This document shows, one piece after another, positions 1 through 8,973 of a DNA stretch of 16,913 bases. The stretch covers positions 1 through 16,913 of the forward strand of contig VSPF01000047.1 in the NCBI GenBank assembly GCA_009775195.1, read 5' to 3'. The notes below the pieces were generated by a model. The model was given only the letters and a program-made list of their open reading frames with translations. It was not told the DNA's origin and did not search any database. The DNA comes from Muribaculaceae bacterium. Its GTDB lineage: Bacteria; Bacteroidota; Bacteroidia; Bacteroidales; Muribaculaceae. Numbering within the stretch: the stretch's first letter is position 1; each line of letters opens with the position of its first letter. A program made the translations under genes and the position numbers.

Positions 1-1
1 G

Positions 2-1876
2 AGCTACCGCGACCTCATACCGGCACAGACATTGTCGGGCCGCGAGCTCGAGGCCCTGCGGAGCCACAGCGTGGCCGACGGCCTGAGATATTTTTCGGGT
101 CTGCAAATCAAGGATTATGGTGGCGTGGGCGGCATAAAGACCGTCAACATACGCTCTATGGGTACGAACCACATGGGCGTGTACTATAACGGCATAGAAC
201 TTGGCAACGCCCAAAACGGCCAGGTCGACCTCGGCAAATATTCGTTGCAGAATATCGAGTCGGTCGACATGTACAACGGCCAGCGCAGCGATATTTTCCA
301 GTCCGCACGAGAGTTTGGCTCTGCCGGGTCAATCTACCTAAATTCAAGGATTCCACATTTTGCAAAGGGAAAGAAGTCAAATCTCGAGGCCGGCATACGC
401 GCCGGTTCGTTCGACCTTATCAACCCCTTTGTGATGTTCGAGTACAGCCTGACTCCCAGCACCTCCCTCAGCTTCAATTCCGAATGGGTCAGTTCGTCGG
501 GCAAGTATAAATTCCGCTACCGCCGCGTAGCCCCGTCGGGCGAACTGGCCTACGATACCACGGCCGTGCGCCAGAACGGAGATATCGATGCCGTGCGCTT
601 CGAGATGGGTCTCAACGGCAACATCCCCGGCGGACGCTGGCGTGTCAATCTATACCATTACAACTCGGAGCGCGGCGTGCCAGGCGCGATTGTCAACAAT
701 GTGTGGCGCCGTGGCGAACGCCTCTGGGACCGCAATACCTTCATGCAGGCATCGCTGCGCAAGAATGTGACGCGCCTGTGGAGCTTCCGCGTGGCCGCAA
801 AGTATGCCTACGACTACACGCACTATGTCAATAACGACGAAAAACTCGTGCGCGTCGATAATACCTATCGGCAAAAAGAGGTGTTCTTCTCGTTCTCAAA
901 CCGTTTCGACATACTTCCGGGCTGGCAGGCATCTGCCGCTGCCGACGTTCAGTGGAACGGCCTGAGCGACTATGTAGACGTGCACCGCGTGACGGCATGG
1001 TTCTCGGCGGCGATGTCGTATAATGCCGGCAACTGGTTCAAGGCCCAGGCGTCGGTGCTCGGCACGCTCGTCGACGAAGAGAAGCGCGACCGCGACAGTG
1101 CCCCCGACAAATTCCGCATGACACCGGCAGTGTTCGTCTCGGCCAAGCCTTTCTCTAAGGCCAATGTCGTGCTACGCGCCTTTGCCAAGCAGAGCTACCG
1201 TATGCCGACTTTCAACGACCTCTACTATACCGACGCCGGCAACGCCTACCTCAAACCCGAGATGGCCTCGCAGTATAATGTGGGGCTGACCTACGACGTA
1301 GTGCCCACAGCGCCGTGGTTCGCATACTTCAAGGTCAGCACCGACGTATACTACAATTACGTCAAAGACAAAATCGTTGCCTACCCCAAGGGGCAGCAGT
1401 TCCGTTGGACCATGCTCAACCTCGGCAAGGTGGATATACGCGGCATCGACGCAAGCATAATGGCCACATTCAGCCTGCCGGAGCGTATAAACCTGACAGT
1501 CAAAGGGCAGTACACATACCAGAAGGCGATTGACGTGACCAATCCCGCCGACAATTATTACAGACATCAAATTCCATATATCCCCTGGCATAGTGCATCA
1601 GCGATTGCTATGCTCGACTGGCACGGCTGGGGCTTGAATTACAGCTTTATCTATACCGGCGAACGCTACAACCAGCAGGAAAACATCCGCTACAACTATA
1701 CCCAGCCGTGGTATACGAGCGATGTGTCGCTGCTCAAGAGCTTCACGGTGAGGAAGAAATGGCAGTTCTCGGTCTGCGCGGAAATCAACAACCTCTTTTC
1801 GCAAGACTACGACGTCATCCTCAACTACCCCATGCCAAAGAGAAACTACAAGCTTACTGTCAACGTTAAAATCTGA
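2..1876 (+). CDS. btuB: BtuB-type TonB-dependent outer-membrane receptor, 5' end missing
   Basis: An outer-membrane beta-barrel receptor that would import a corrinoid (vitamin B12 type) using energy from TonB. The reading frame is open from base 2, so the gene starts before the window and 624 residues are visible. The TTG at 32 is not a real start, because plug-domain sequence already precedes it. The first 80 or so residues are a plug domain (VADGLRYFSGLQIKDYGG, then VNIRSMGTNHMGVYYNGIEL and the IESVDMYNGQ block). The rest alternates aromatic-rich strands typical of a 22-strand barrel and includes the PTFNDLYYTDAGNAYLKPE segment common in these receptors. The protein ends in Ile rather than the usual terminal aromatic residue. 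The signal peptide and TonB box lie outside the window. A second stop codon follows directly, and the next gene starts 3 nt later. The B12 assignment rests on the BtuG-like neighbour as much as on the receptor itself; another siderophore-like ligand is possible. Confidence 0.85.
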   Translation, partial: SYRDLIPAQTLSGRELEALRSHSVADGLRYFSGLQIKDYGGVGGIKTVNIRSMGTNHMGVYYNGIELGNAQNGQVDLGKYSLQNIESVDMYNGQRSDIFQSAREFGSAGSIYLNSRIPHFAKGKKSNLEAGIRAGSFDLINPFVMFEYSLTPSTSLSFNSEWVSSSGKYKFRYRRVAPSGELAYDTTAVRQNGDIDAVRFEMGLNGNIPGGRWRVNLYHYNSERGVPGAIVNNVWRRGERLWDRNTFMQASLRKNVTRLWSFRVAAKYAYDYTHYVNNDEKLVRVDNTYRQKEVFFSFSNRFDILPGWQASAAADVQWNGLSDYVDVHRVTAWFSAAMSYNAGNWFKAQASVLGTLVDEEKRDRDSAPDKFRMTPAVFVSAKPFSKANVVLRAFAKQSYRMPTFNDLYYTDAGNAYLKPEMASQYNVGLTYDVVPTAPWFAYFKVSTDVYYNYVKDKIVAYPKGQQFRWTMLNLGKVDIRGIDASIMATFSLPERINLTVKGQYTYQKAIDVTNPADNYYRHQIPYIPWHSASAIAMLDWHGWGLNYSFIYTGERYNQQENIRYNYTQPWYTSDVSLLKSFTVRKKWQFSVCAEINNLFSQDYDVILNYPMPKRNYKLTVNVKI

Positions 1877-1879
1877 TAA

Positions 1880-3031
1880 ATGAAGCGTTTAATCTACGCG
1901 ATAGCGGCGTTGGCAGCCATTGCTACGTCGTGTCGTGAAGACGAACTCGTCGTCCCGACCGAGTACGACATCCTACCCGTACCCACCCAGCCCGGTGCCG
2001 TGCCGCGCGGCATGTACCTCCTCAACGAGGGCAATATGGGCTCAAACAAATCGAGTATCGACTATGTCGACATCCGCAACGCCCTCTACAGCCGCAACAT
2101 GTATGCCCAGGCCAACCCCTCGGTGGTGATGGAGCTCGGCGACGTGGGCAACGACATTGCCATCTACGGCTCGAAGCTCTATGCCGTCATCAATTGTTCG
2201 CACAAGGTAGAGGTCATGGATGCCCACACCCTCAGGCGCATAGGCAAAATCGATATACCCAACTGCCGCTATATCAAGTTTCACCGTGGCAACGCCTATG
2301 TGTCGTCGTATGTAGGCCCTGTGCAGATTGACCCCGATGCCCAGCTCGGGGCAGTCTTCCGTGTCGATACCGCCAGCCTCGAGGTGACGGGCAAATGCAC
2401 GGTGGGTTACCAGCCCGACGAACTCGAAATAGTGGGCGAATATATCTACGTGGCCAACTCGGGCGGCTACCGTATGCCGCTCTACGACTATACAGTGTCG
2501 GTGGTCGAAATCCACGGCTTCAAGCAGGTGCGCAAAATCCCCGTCGGCATCAACCTTCACCGCATACGTGCCGACAAATACGGCCGCCTGTGGGTCACAT
2601 CGAGGGGAAACTATGGCTCGGTACGCTCGAAACTATTTGTGCTCGAACGAGCCAACAAGTTTACCAACGAGATGCGTGTGACCGACACTCTCGACATCCC
2701 CTGCAGCAACCTTGTAATTCGCGGAGATTCGCTCTACTATTATGCCACGGAGTGGAGCAATGCCGAGGAGCGCAACCGCGTGAGCTACGGCATAATCGAC
2801 GTGCGCACCAAGCAAAAAATCGCCGACAGCTTTATCACTGACGGTACTGAGGGCGATATCGAGGTGCCCTACGGCCTGAATATCAACCCTTCGACCGGCG
2901 ATATATTTATAACCGATGCAAAAAACTATGTGTCAAGCGGTTCGCTGCACTGCTACGGTCGTGATGGGCGCCGTAAATGGAGCATACGTACCGGCGACAT
3001 ACCTGCACATACTGTATTCCTTGAAAAATGA
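1880..3031 (+). CDS. btuG: BtuG-like beta-propeller surface lipoprotein (YncE/DUF5074-like)
   Basis: A 383-residue lipoprotein expected on the cell surface, where BtuG proteins of Bacteroides bind cobalamin very tightly and pass it to BtuB. The signal peptide ends in a lipobox, IATSC, with lipidated Cys18, and acidic residues follow (REDE), which fits surface export. The mature part is a series of short beta-rich blades of the YncE/surface-layer type: GMYLLNEGNMGSN at about 44-56, then DVGNDIAIYGSKLYAVI, ELEIVGEYIYVANSGGYR, and PYGLNINPSTGDIFITDAK near the end. These blade motifs match what I recall of BtuG and related propellers. The start codon comes after tandem stops of the receptor gene. 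The stop overlaps the next start as ATGA at 3028-3031, so translation is probably coupled. The propeller fold is seen with good confidence; cobalamin as the ligand is inferred from family and neighbour. Confidence 0.8.
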   Translation: MKRLIYAIAALAAIATSCREDELVVPTEYDILPVPTQPGAVPRGMYLLNEGNMGSNKSSIDYVDIRNALYSRNMYAQANPSVVMELGDVGNDIAIYGSKLYAVINCSHKVEVMDAHTLRRIGKIDIPNCRYIKFHRGNAYVSSYVGPVQIDPDAQLGAVFRVDTASLEVTGKCTVGYQPDELEIVGEYIYVANSGGYRMPLYDYTVSVVEIHGFKQVRKIPVGINLHRIRADKYGRLWVTSRGNYGSVRSKLFVLERANKFTNEMRVTDTLDIPCSNLVIRGDSLYYYATEWSNAEERNRVSYGIIDVRTKQKIADSFITDGTEGDIEVPYGLNINPSTGDIFITDAKNYVSSGSLHCYGRDGRRKWSIRTGDIPAHTVFLEK

Positions 3032-4179
3032 AACACACCGCACTCTTTTCATTAATTATATTTTCTGCCGTGCTTCCGTCGTGCACTACGGATGAACCCA
3101 TGGTCAGTCTCGGTATTGATAACAACTATTCAATCTACCGAATGAAGCCGCTCATACTCACGCCTCGCTATCCGGGCAAGGCATACGTGTGGAGCGTGCC
3201 CGACAGCCACGGAGGGGATTCCGTAGTGTCGACCGAAGCTTTTTTGTATTTCGTTCGCCGGGACCCCGGCAATTACACGGTAAAACTCAACATTGTCGAC
3301 GATGCAAACCCCGTGGAGCATATAGTCAACATCAAGGTCTGGGACGAAGACGTGGCCTACAGCCGCTATATCGACCGGGTTCTTGACTATGCCCCGGCGC
3401 CGGGACAGTTTGTCAACAAACTGCCCGAGTATGCCCCCGGCGACGATGCCGAGGCGATGCGCCTCAAGGCCGAGGAGTGCATACGCGGTCGCAACGACGT
3501 GATGATATCGCTTGGCGGATATGGCGGCAGCGTTGTCTTTGCCTTTGACCACACGGTTGTCAACGTGCCGGGCGAGTATGACTTCAAAATCTATGGCAAT
3601 GCATTCTATGCCGCCGGGTCACTTGCCGGGGGCAGTGCCGAGCCGGGCATCGTGATGGTGTCGTGCGATATAAACGGCAATGGCAAGGCCGACGACCCGT
3701 GGTATGAGCTTGCCGGCAGCGAATACTATTCCGAAGCTACCGCGCACGATGTGACGATTACCTATACTCGCCCCGCCGACGACGGCGACGTGGCGTGGAC
3801 GCTCGGTAACGGCGACACCGGATGCGTGCCTAAGAACGCATATCACAGCCAGCCCTATTTCCCACAATGGCTCGATAAGGATGTCATGTCGTTTACCGGC
3901 ACGCTTTTGGCCCCCAACGCCATCGACCATAGCGGCAATGGCACCAACTATGTGCTCTACGCCTATGCGTGGGGATATGTTGACAATCACCCCAATGATG
4001 CCGGTGATTTGTCGAAGTTTAAAATCGACTGGGCGGTCGACAGCAAGGGTAAGCCGGTTCATCTCGACGGTGTCGATTTTATCAAGGTTTATACCGGTGT
4101 CAACCAGGTGTGCGGCTGGCTCGGCGAGACCTCGACCGAAATATGCCGCGCCGAAGACTTGCATATTGTTCAATACTAA
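3028..4179 (+). CDS. PKD-like surface lipoprotein of the B12-type operon
   Basis: A 383-residue lipoprotein with signal peptide and lipobox VLPSC (Cys19). Residues of about 25-110 look like a PKD/Ig-like beta-sandwich (YVWSVPDSHGGDS, then GNYTVKLNIVDDANP). The larger C-terminal part contains DINGNGKADDPWYELAGSEY, a D-x-N-x-N-G-x-x-D loop of the kind that binds calcium, followed by TYTRPADDGDV and a conserved tail ending in GWLGETSTEICRAEDLH. Proteins of this kind, usually annotated only as cell surface protein, occur beside BtuB/BtuG-type genes in Bacteroidetes. I do not know a proven function; an accessory corrinoid-binding or scaffold role at the receptor is inferred from position. It overlaps the upstream gene by 4 nt and is 15 nt from the next, so it belongs to the same transcript. 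I see no DUF4465 (BtuH-like) signature, so I do not call it btuH. Confidence 0.75.
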   Translation: MKHTALFSLIIFSAVLPSCTTDEPMVSLGIDNNYSIYRMKPLILTPRYPGKAYVWSVPDSHGGDSVVSTEAFLYFVRRDPGNYTVKLNIVDDANPVEHIVNIKVWDEDVAYSRYIDRVLDYAPAPGQFVNKLPEYAPGDDAEAMRLKAEECIRGRNDVMISLGGYGGSVVFAFDHTVVNVPGEYDFKIYGNAFYAAGSLAGGSAEPGIVMVSCDINGNGKADDPWYELAGSEYYSEATAHDVTITYTRPADDGDVAWTLGNGDTGCVPKNAYHSQPYFPQWLDKDVMSFTGTLLAPNAIDHSGNGTNYVLYAYAWGYVDNHPNDAGDLSKFKIDWAVDSKGKPVHLDGVDFIKVYTGVNQVCGWLGETSTEICRAEDLHIVQY

Positions 4180-4194
4180 TTCAATACACATGTT

Positions 4195-5973
4195 ATGAAG
4201 AAAATCTTTACCATGATGTTGCTTGCCGTGCCGCTGTTGTCGGCGGCGCAGGGCCGCTCGGCGGCCGACGGGGCATATATCCTCAATGAGGACTGGTTCG
4301 GGCATAACAACAGTACCCTGAACTTCTGGAACCTCAAAGAGGGTTATGTCGACTATCTCCTAATCAAAAATGCCAACCGCGAGACCGAGGGCATCAATTC
4401 GCTGGGCTGCACCTCGCAGTATGCCCAGATATACGGCGACAGGCTATATGCCATGTCGAAGCAAGACCAGGACTCGGGCGAGAAAGCCTATACCGGCGGA
4501 CGTTTCGTCATTGTGAACCTCAACGACATGAAGGTCGAGAAAGGCTTTGCCTCACTCGCTACGAATGCCTCGGGTGTGTCGCTGGCCGATGGCAGGGCAT
4601 GCCTGGCCGTCTCGCCCGACAAAATCTATCTCGGCAGTTCGAACGGCATCTATGTCTACGACGTGGCCGAGGGCAAGATTTCGGCTACTCCAATCAAGGG
4701 CACGGAAAACGAAATGATTACAGGTGACGAAGACCGTGGCGAGGGCCTGGGTGCGCTTTACAACAATCAGATAGGCAATATGCTGCGTGGCCAGCAATAT
4801 GTATTTGCTGTCAAGGAAGACCATGGTGTGCTGGTTATCGACCCTGCTGACGACAGCGTGGTTACGACCATCCCGGGCTGTTTCAGCGCAATGGTGCAGA
4901 GTGCCGACGGAAATATATGGGTTGGCATGAATGTCGCCACTGGCACCGATGCCGACGGCAACCGCCTCGACCATTACCCCTATGGCACGAGTGCCGGCGA
5001 GGGTTGGAATGGCACACGGCTGATGTGTATCGACCAGTATTCGCTCGATACGCACACCGTCGACCTCAAGGCCGGCGGCATACCCCAGTCGTGGTATGCC
5101 TGGACTGCCGGCTCGTTTGCGGCCCATCCGCGCAAAAATATATTATATTATGTCTATTCCGACCCGTCGGCCGGACGCCCGAGCTGGTTTTCGGCCGGGG
5201 CCCTCTACCGCTACGACATAGACAAGGGCACCCAGGCCAAGGTGTGCGACCTTGCCGAGTATGGGATACATTTCTACAGTTCGGGCCTCCGTGTAAATCC
5301 TGTCGACGGGCTGCTTTACGGATATTATTATAGCGGCGGCATATCGTCGAACACGTGGGGATATTTCACAATCGAGGATGACGGCAGCGACGAGCTTGTG
5401 ACCGACAACGAGACCTCGCTCATATCAAACTACTGGTATCCGGCCATGGTAATCTTCCCCGATACCGAGGCCCCCGTGGTGGCGTCGCCCGACAAAGTGC
5501 TTGTCGACGGTGCACCGGTGACAATCGACCTCGATGCCCTCGTCAGCGACGCCGACACGCCCCCGGCTTCAATCATCAGGACCATCAAGGCGGTTGCCGA
5601 CCCGGCAGTGGCAAGTGCGACCCTCGAGCGCGGCAAACTCGTTGTCAACGGCCTGGCGGTGGGCACGACCTCGGTAACTGTCGAGTATGATGCCGGCGGC
5701 AAGTTTGCCACGGCTGTGTTTGACGTCGACGTTGTAAAGGCCTCTGGTATAGGCGATATTCCGGCTTCCGACGAATTGCTCGCTCTTGCCAACGGCAATC
5801 TTTGCGCCAACTGCGCCGGCAGGGTAGAGGTGTTCTCTCCGTCAGGCTTCATGCTGCGTGCCGGTGCTGTGTCGCCCGATGCTCCTCTGGCCCTCAATGG
5901 TGTCACCGGGCCCGTGATTGTCAAATTTACTACTTCAAAATCAGTTCACATTTATAAATACATCTTGCAATGA
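4195..5973 (+). CDS. Secreted beta-propeller protein with Ig-like and T9SS-like C-terminal domains
   Basis: A 592-residue exported protein. The signal peptide (MKKIFTMMLLAVPLLSAAQG) has no lipobox, unlike the two genes before it. Residues of about 25-420 form a DUF5074/YncE-like propeller: it opens with AYILNEDWFGHNNSTLNFW, the same pattern as the BtuG-like protein (YLLNEGNMGSNKSSIDYVD), so the two are probably distant paralogues. Residues of about 425-515 look like an Ig- or cadherin-like sandwich (TIDLDALVSDADTPPAS, then GTTSVTVEYDAGG). Residues of about 530-592 resemble a degenerate T9SS sorting domain (GRVEVFSPSGFMLRAG, ending KSVHIYKYILQ). The likely site is the outer face of the cell, held by a route other than lipidation. 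Its stop overlaps the next start (ATGA, 5970-5973). The ligand is unknown; corrinoid-related work is inferred only from the operon. Confidence 0.75.
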   Translation: MKKIFTMMLLAVPLLSAAQGRSAADGAYILNEDWFGHNNSTLNFWNLKEGYVDYLLIKNANRETEGINSLGCTSQYAQIYGDRLYAMSKQDQDSGEKAYTGGRFVIVNLNDMKVEKGFASLATNASGVSLADGRACLAVSPDKIYLGSSNGIYVYDVAEGKISATPIKGTENEMITGDEDRGEGLGALYNNQIGNMLRGQQYVFAVKEDHGVLVIDPADDSVVTTIPGCFSAMVQSADGNIWVGMNVATGTDADGNRLDHYPYGTSAGEGWNGTRLMCIDQYSLDTHTVDLKAGGIPQSWYAWTAGSFAAHPRKNILYYVYSDPSAGRPSWFSAGALYRYDIDKGTQAKVCDLAEYGIHFYSSGLRVNPVDGLLYGYYYSGGISSNTWGYFTIEDDGSDELVTDNETSLISNYWYPAMVIFPDTEAPVVASPDKVLVDGAPVTIDLDALVSDADTPPASIIRTIKAVADPAVASATLERGKLVVNGLAVGTTSVTVEYDAGGKFATAVFDVDVVKASGIGDIPASDELLALANGNLCANCAGRVEVFSPSGFMLRAGAVSPDAPLALNGVTGPVIVKFTTSKSVHIYKYILQ

Positions 5974-8915
5974 AACTAAGACTTCTCTCATCGGCTGTGG
6001 CCTCGGTTGCCATAGCCATCGGGGGTTCGGCAGCCGATTATTCGGATAAGACGCTAAGCCTCATGTCGGTAAGCGACGGTTCCGACACCTTCTGCCGTGT
6101 AACCGGTCTCGACGACCTCGACGCGGCCACAGTCGAGCGTGTTGCCCACGAAGGCAAATACGGCAACAACATCTATCCCGTCACTTGGGGCGACCGCGTG
6201 TATATGACCTCGTGCTCGCAGGGCGCGTCGTCAGAAAACTTCTTCACGATTACTGACAACAACCTCGCAATGATAGCCCAGGCCAGCCTCGGCAAGGACA
6301 ACCCTGGCCACCACGTGTTGCCGCTGACCGAGACCTCGGGCTACGTGTCGTCGTTCCGCCACCTCTACAAATATAAGGTCAGTGACGATGCCATCGAGCT
6401 TGCCCCCATTGCCGAGGGTGCCTTCGGCCACATGGCCGCAATCGACGGCAAATTGTATGTGACATACGTAGAAAGCCCGGCCCAGTCGTTTTCCTACGCA
6501 GTGATGAAGACCGTCAAGGTTTTCAGCCTCGCGGACGACTCCGAAATCAAGTCGATAGACTGCGCTGACAAGATTGATGCCGGCTACGCCATCAACAAGG
6601 CCGTCCTGGCCCTCGACGGCAAAATCTATCTCGGCATCCTCGCCTGCGACTACTCGCACTATACCGACCCTTGCGCGAAGTTCATGCTGAACCTCGACCC
6701 TGCCACCGACACGGTGACACGCATCGACTTCCCCGACGGCGTTGTTGGCAATGCCTCCAACATAATGAACTTCAACAACGCCACCCTGATAGCCTCAACG
6801 GTAAATCCGGTACTCTATTGGATTGGCGGTGTCGCACAGGGATACAATGTGACTTACCATATCTACCGCTACGACCTTGCATCGGGCGAAACCGACATGA
6901 TTGTCGACGGCTGGGACGGTCAGAACCAGGGTTGCCCCGTTTATAAGGGTTCGTTTATCGAGTCTCCCGTCACGGGCATACTCTACCATGGTGCGGGCGA
7001 CTGGGGCAGTGCCAAGCTCTATAGCTGGAACCCTGCCGACCCCGAGACCAAGACCGTGTATCCGCAGATAAAGAATATTGAGGGCTCGATTGCGCTATTC
7101 TTCAACCATATGAATATGCCTAAGACCATGGCGACCAACCTTCCGTCACCGCCATGGACTCCCTATGCCGAGGTATTCCCCGGTCAGACTCGTCAGGTTG
7201 AGGTCCGGCTCGATGATGCCTGCGATGTCAGGGGCATGATATGGTCGACCTCCGACCCCGCTGTTGCCACTGTCGATTTCAATGGCACGATTACCGGCGT
7301 GAGCGCCGGCAAGGCCGTGGTTACAGCCACGAGCATAGGCAATACCTCGAAATCTATTTCTTGCGACGTAACCGTGGCAAAACAGATATCGATGTTCCGC
7401 GAAGAATATGAGTACACTATCGAAGGCGAAGGCTATACGGTGCGCAACCTGCCCAAAGATGAGAAAAACGGCCTGCTCGGATATGAATACGACAGCCGTA
7501 ACTGGCATACGGTGAAGCTCCACCCCGCCACCCCGGGTAAGAAGGTGCAGATTGATATATCCAAGCTCAATTTCGCCGGTGACGACCCAGAAACTCATAA
7601 GTACTATCAGGAAGACGACCAGCCGCAGTTCTATATCTACAACGGCAGTGCCGAGATTGTGTTCGAAAACAAATACCTCGGCAAGATTAACTACGACGAC
7701 AGCAAGTTTGGCGAATGTTTCTATGCGTGGTCTTATGCTGACAATGGCAAAGAGGTGGGCGAAGTATATCGGTCGACAGCCGACGACGGTTCGCTGACCA
7801 TCATGTTCTGGCATGGTGGCTGGGGCTGGAGAAACGGCGACGTGCAGTCGGCATCGGAGTATGGCTTTACTGCTACGGCTTCCGAGGTGTCACCCAAGGA
7901 TATGGAAGCCGTCGAGGCCGAGATGAGCCGCAAGAAAGCATGGGTGTCCACTGTGCCCACGCCTACGGCAGTGCCCGTACTCGACTTCATCGTCAAGACC
8001 GACGGTGCCCTCAGTGCCTCGTCGCTGACCTCGGTAACAGTCGACCTCAAGGGCAACTCGGCCAATATAGCAGCTCTCGAGCTGTTTGTAACCGGTCTCG
8101 ACGTTAAGAACTCCACCGGCAAATCGATTGGCCGTGTCGATGTGACCGAGGATAAGGAAGACTATACCTTTGCTGTTTCTGACGGCGTGCTTGCCGACGG
8201 CCGTAATCACTACCACGTCGTTGCCGATTTGCGCGACGACCTTGCCGACCATGCCGACCTTACAGTCAAGATGGCCGAGGTGAAAGTTGGCGGAACATCT
8301 CTTAAACTTGTCAACGAAGACCCCGAGGCCCTTGTCGAAGCCCGCACGTGGTATTACATGCAGCCCGGCGACAACGAGATTTTAATAGGTAACAACCCTG
8401 TCACCTTCTACGACAGCAACAAGATTGGCGGGTGCTACGACCTGACGAGCGGCACGGTGACATTCGTGCCGCGCGACCCCGATGCCAAAATCATGGTCAC
8501 TGTGGCAAGCCGTCCCGAGCTTGCGGCAGGCGACAACCTCGACATGTTCTCGGGTAAGACCGCCGACAAGGATGCCAAGGTACAGACATTCAAATATAAC
8601 ACCAAGGAGAGCCTCTTCCCCTACACCTATACCTCGGATGCATCCGACGGCAGTGTGACCTTCGAGTTCAAGCCGACGTCTGACGATGCCAAGTATGGAA
8701 AGAGGACCGGCTGGGCTATAAAGGTAGAGTGTTATAAGAATGTGTCGGGTATCGACGAGGTCGAAATCGATGTCAACGCCCCTGTTGATGTCTACAATCT
8801 TCGTGGTATAATGGTCGGTCATGCAGCCACCGTGGCCGATATCACAGCCACGCTGCCTTCTGGTGTATATATCGTCAAGCAGGGCACTGCTGTCCGTAAA
8901 CTGTTGGTGAAATAA
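5970..8915 (+). CDS. Large multidomain secreted protein: propeller, BIG2, CUB-like modules, T9SS-like tail
   Basis: A 981-residue exported protein, last gene of the operon. A non-lipoprotein signal peptide covers about residues 1-21. Residues 25-385 are beta-rich with propeller-like blades (KLYVTYVESP, GKIYLGILACDYSHYTDP, TGILYHGAGDWGSAKLYSW). Residues 400-470 are a bacterial Ig-like BIG2 domain (MIWSTSDPAVATVDFNGTIT, VSAGKAVVTATS). Residues 478-637 and 795-921 look like two CUB-type modules, the second ending GWAIKVEC. Residues 665-782 resemble the domain that precedes sialidase BNR repeats (LTSVTVDLKGNSANIAALEL, then LADGRNHYHVVADLRDDL). Residues 927-981 are a good match to a T9SS type A sorting domain (VDVYNLRGIMVG, LPSGVYIVKQG, RKLLVK). 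No catalytic motif is visible, so adhesion or ligand binding is more likely than enzymatic activity. Domain limits are by eye. A hairpin terminator follows 21 nt after the stop. Confidence 0.75.
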   Translation: MKLRLLSSAVASVAIAIGGSAADYSDKTLSLMSVSDGSDTFCRVTGLDDLDAATVERVAHEGKYGNNIYPVTWGDRVYMTSCSQGASSENFFTITDNNLAMIAQASLGKDNPGHHVLPLTETSGYVSSFRHLYKYKVSDDAIELAPIAEGAFGHMAAIDGKLYVTYVESPAQSFSYAVMKTVKVFSLADDSEIKSIDCADKIDAGYAINKAVLALDGKIYLGILACDYSHYTDPCAKFMLNLDPATDTVTRIDFPDGVVGNASNIMNFNNATLIASTVNPVLYWIGGVAQGYNVTYHIYRYDLASGETDMIVDGWDGQNQGCPVYKGSFIESPVTGILYHGAGDWGSAKLYSWNPADPETKTVYPQIKNIEGSIALFFNHMNMPKTMATNLPSPPWTPYAEVFPGQTRQVEVRLDDACDVRGMIWSTSDPAVATVDFNGTITGVSAGKAVVTATSIGNTSKSISCDVTVAKQISMFREEYEYTIEGEGYTVRNLPKDEKNGLLGYEYDSRNWHTVKLHPATPGKKVQIDISKLNFAGDDPETHKYYQEDDQPQFYIYNGSAEIVFENKYLGKINYDDSKFGECFYAWSYADNGKEVGEVYRSTADDGSLTIMFWHGGWGWRNGDVQSASEYGFTATASEVSPKDMEAVEAEMSRKKAWVSTVPTPTAVPVLDFIVKTDGALSASSLTSVTVDLKGNSANIAALELFVTGLDVKNSTGKSIGRVDVTEDKEDYTFAVSDGVLADGRNHYHVVADLRDDLADHADLTVKMAEVKVGGTSLKLVNEDPEALVEARTWYYMQPGDNEILIGNNPVTFYDSNKIGGCYDLTSGTVTFVPRDPDAKIMVTVASRPELAAGDNLDMFSGKTADKDAKVQTFKYNTKESLFPYTYTSDASDGSVTFEFKPTSDDAKYGKRTGWAIKVECYKNVSGIDEVEIDVNAPVDVYNLRGIMVGHAATVADITATLPSGVYIVKQGTAVRKLLVK

Positions 8916-8936
8916 AAACTTTTTAGGATTGTCAAA

Positions 8937-8969
8937 GAGGAGGCGCGACGAACACGTCTCCTCTTTTTT
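8937..8969 (+). terminator. Rho-independent terminator of the B12-type operon
   Basis: A 9-bp stem with one G-T wobble (left arm 8937-8945 GAGGAGGCG, right arm 8955-8963 CGTCTCCTC), a 9-nt loop and six T residues at 8964-8969. It sits 21 nt after the stop of the 981-residue gene and 5 nt from the stop of the convergent umuC, so it may slow transcription from both sides. The T tract supports the + direction; in the other direction the tract is poor. Confidence 0.85.
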
Positions 8970-8973
8970 CGTT

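Noticed and set aside
3619..4305. Long minus-strand frame opposite the PKD-like lipoprotein
   Set aside because: Shadow of a gene with a signal peptide, lipobox and operon overlaps. The same applies to the minus-strand frames at 7146-7814 and 4552-5127 and the plus-strand frame at 9313-10032.
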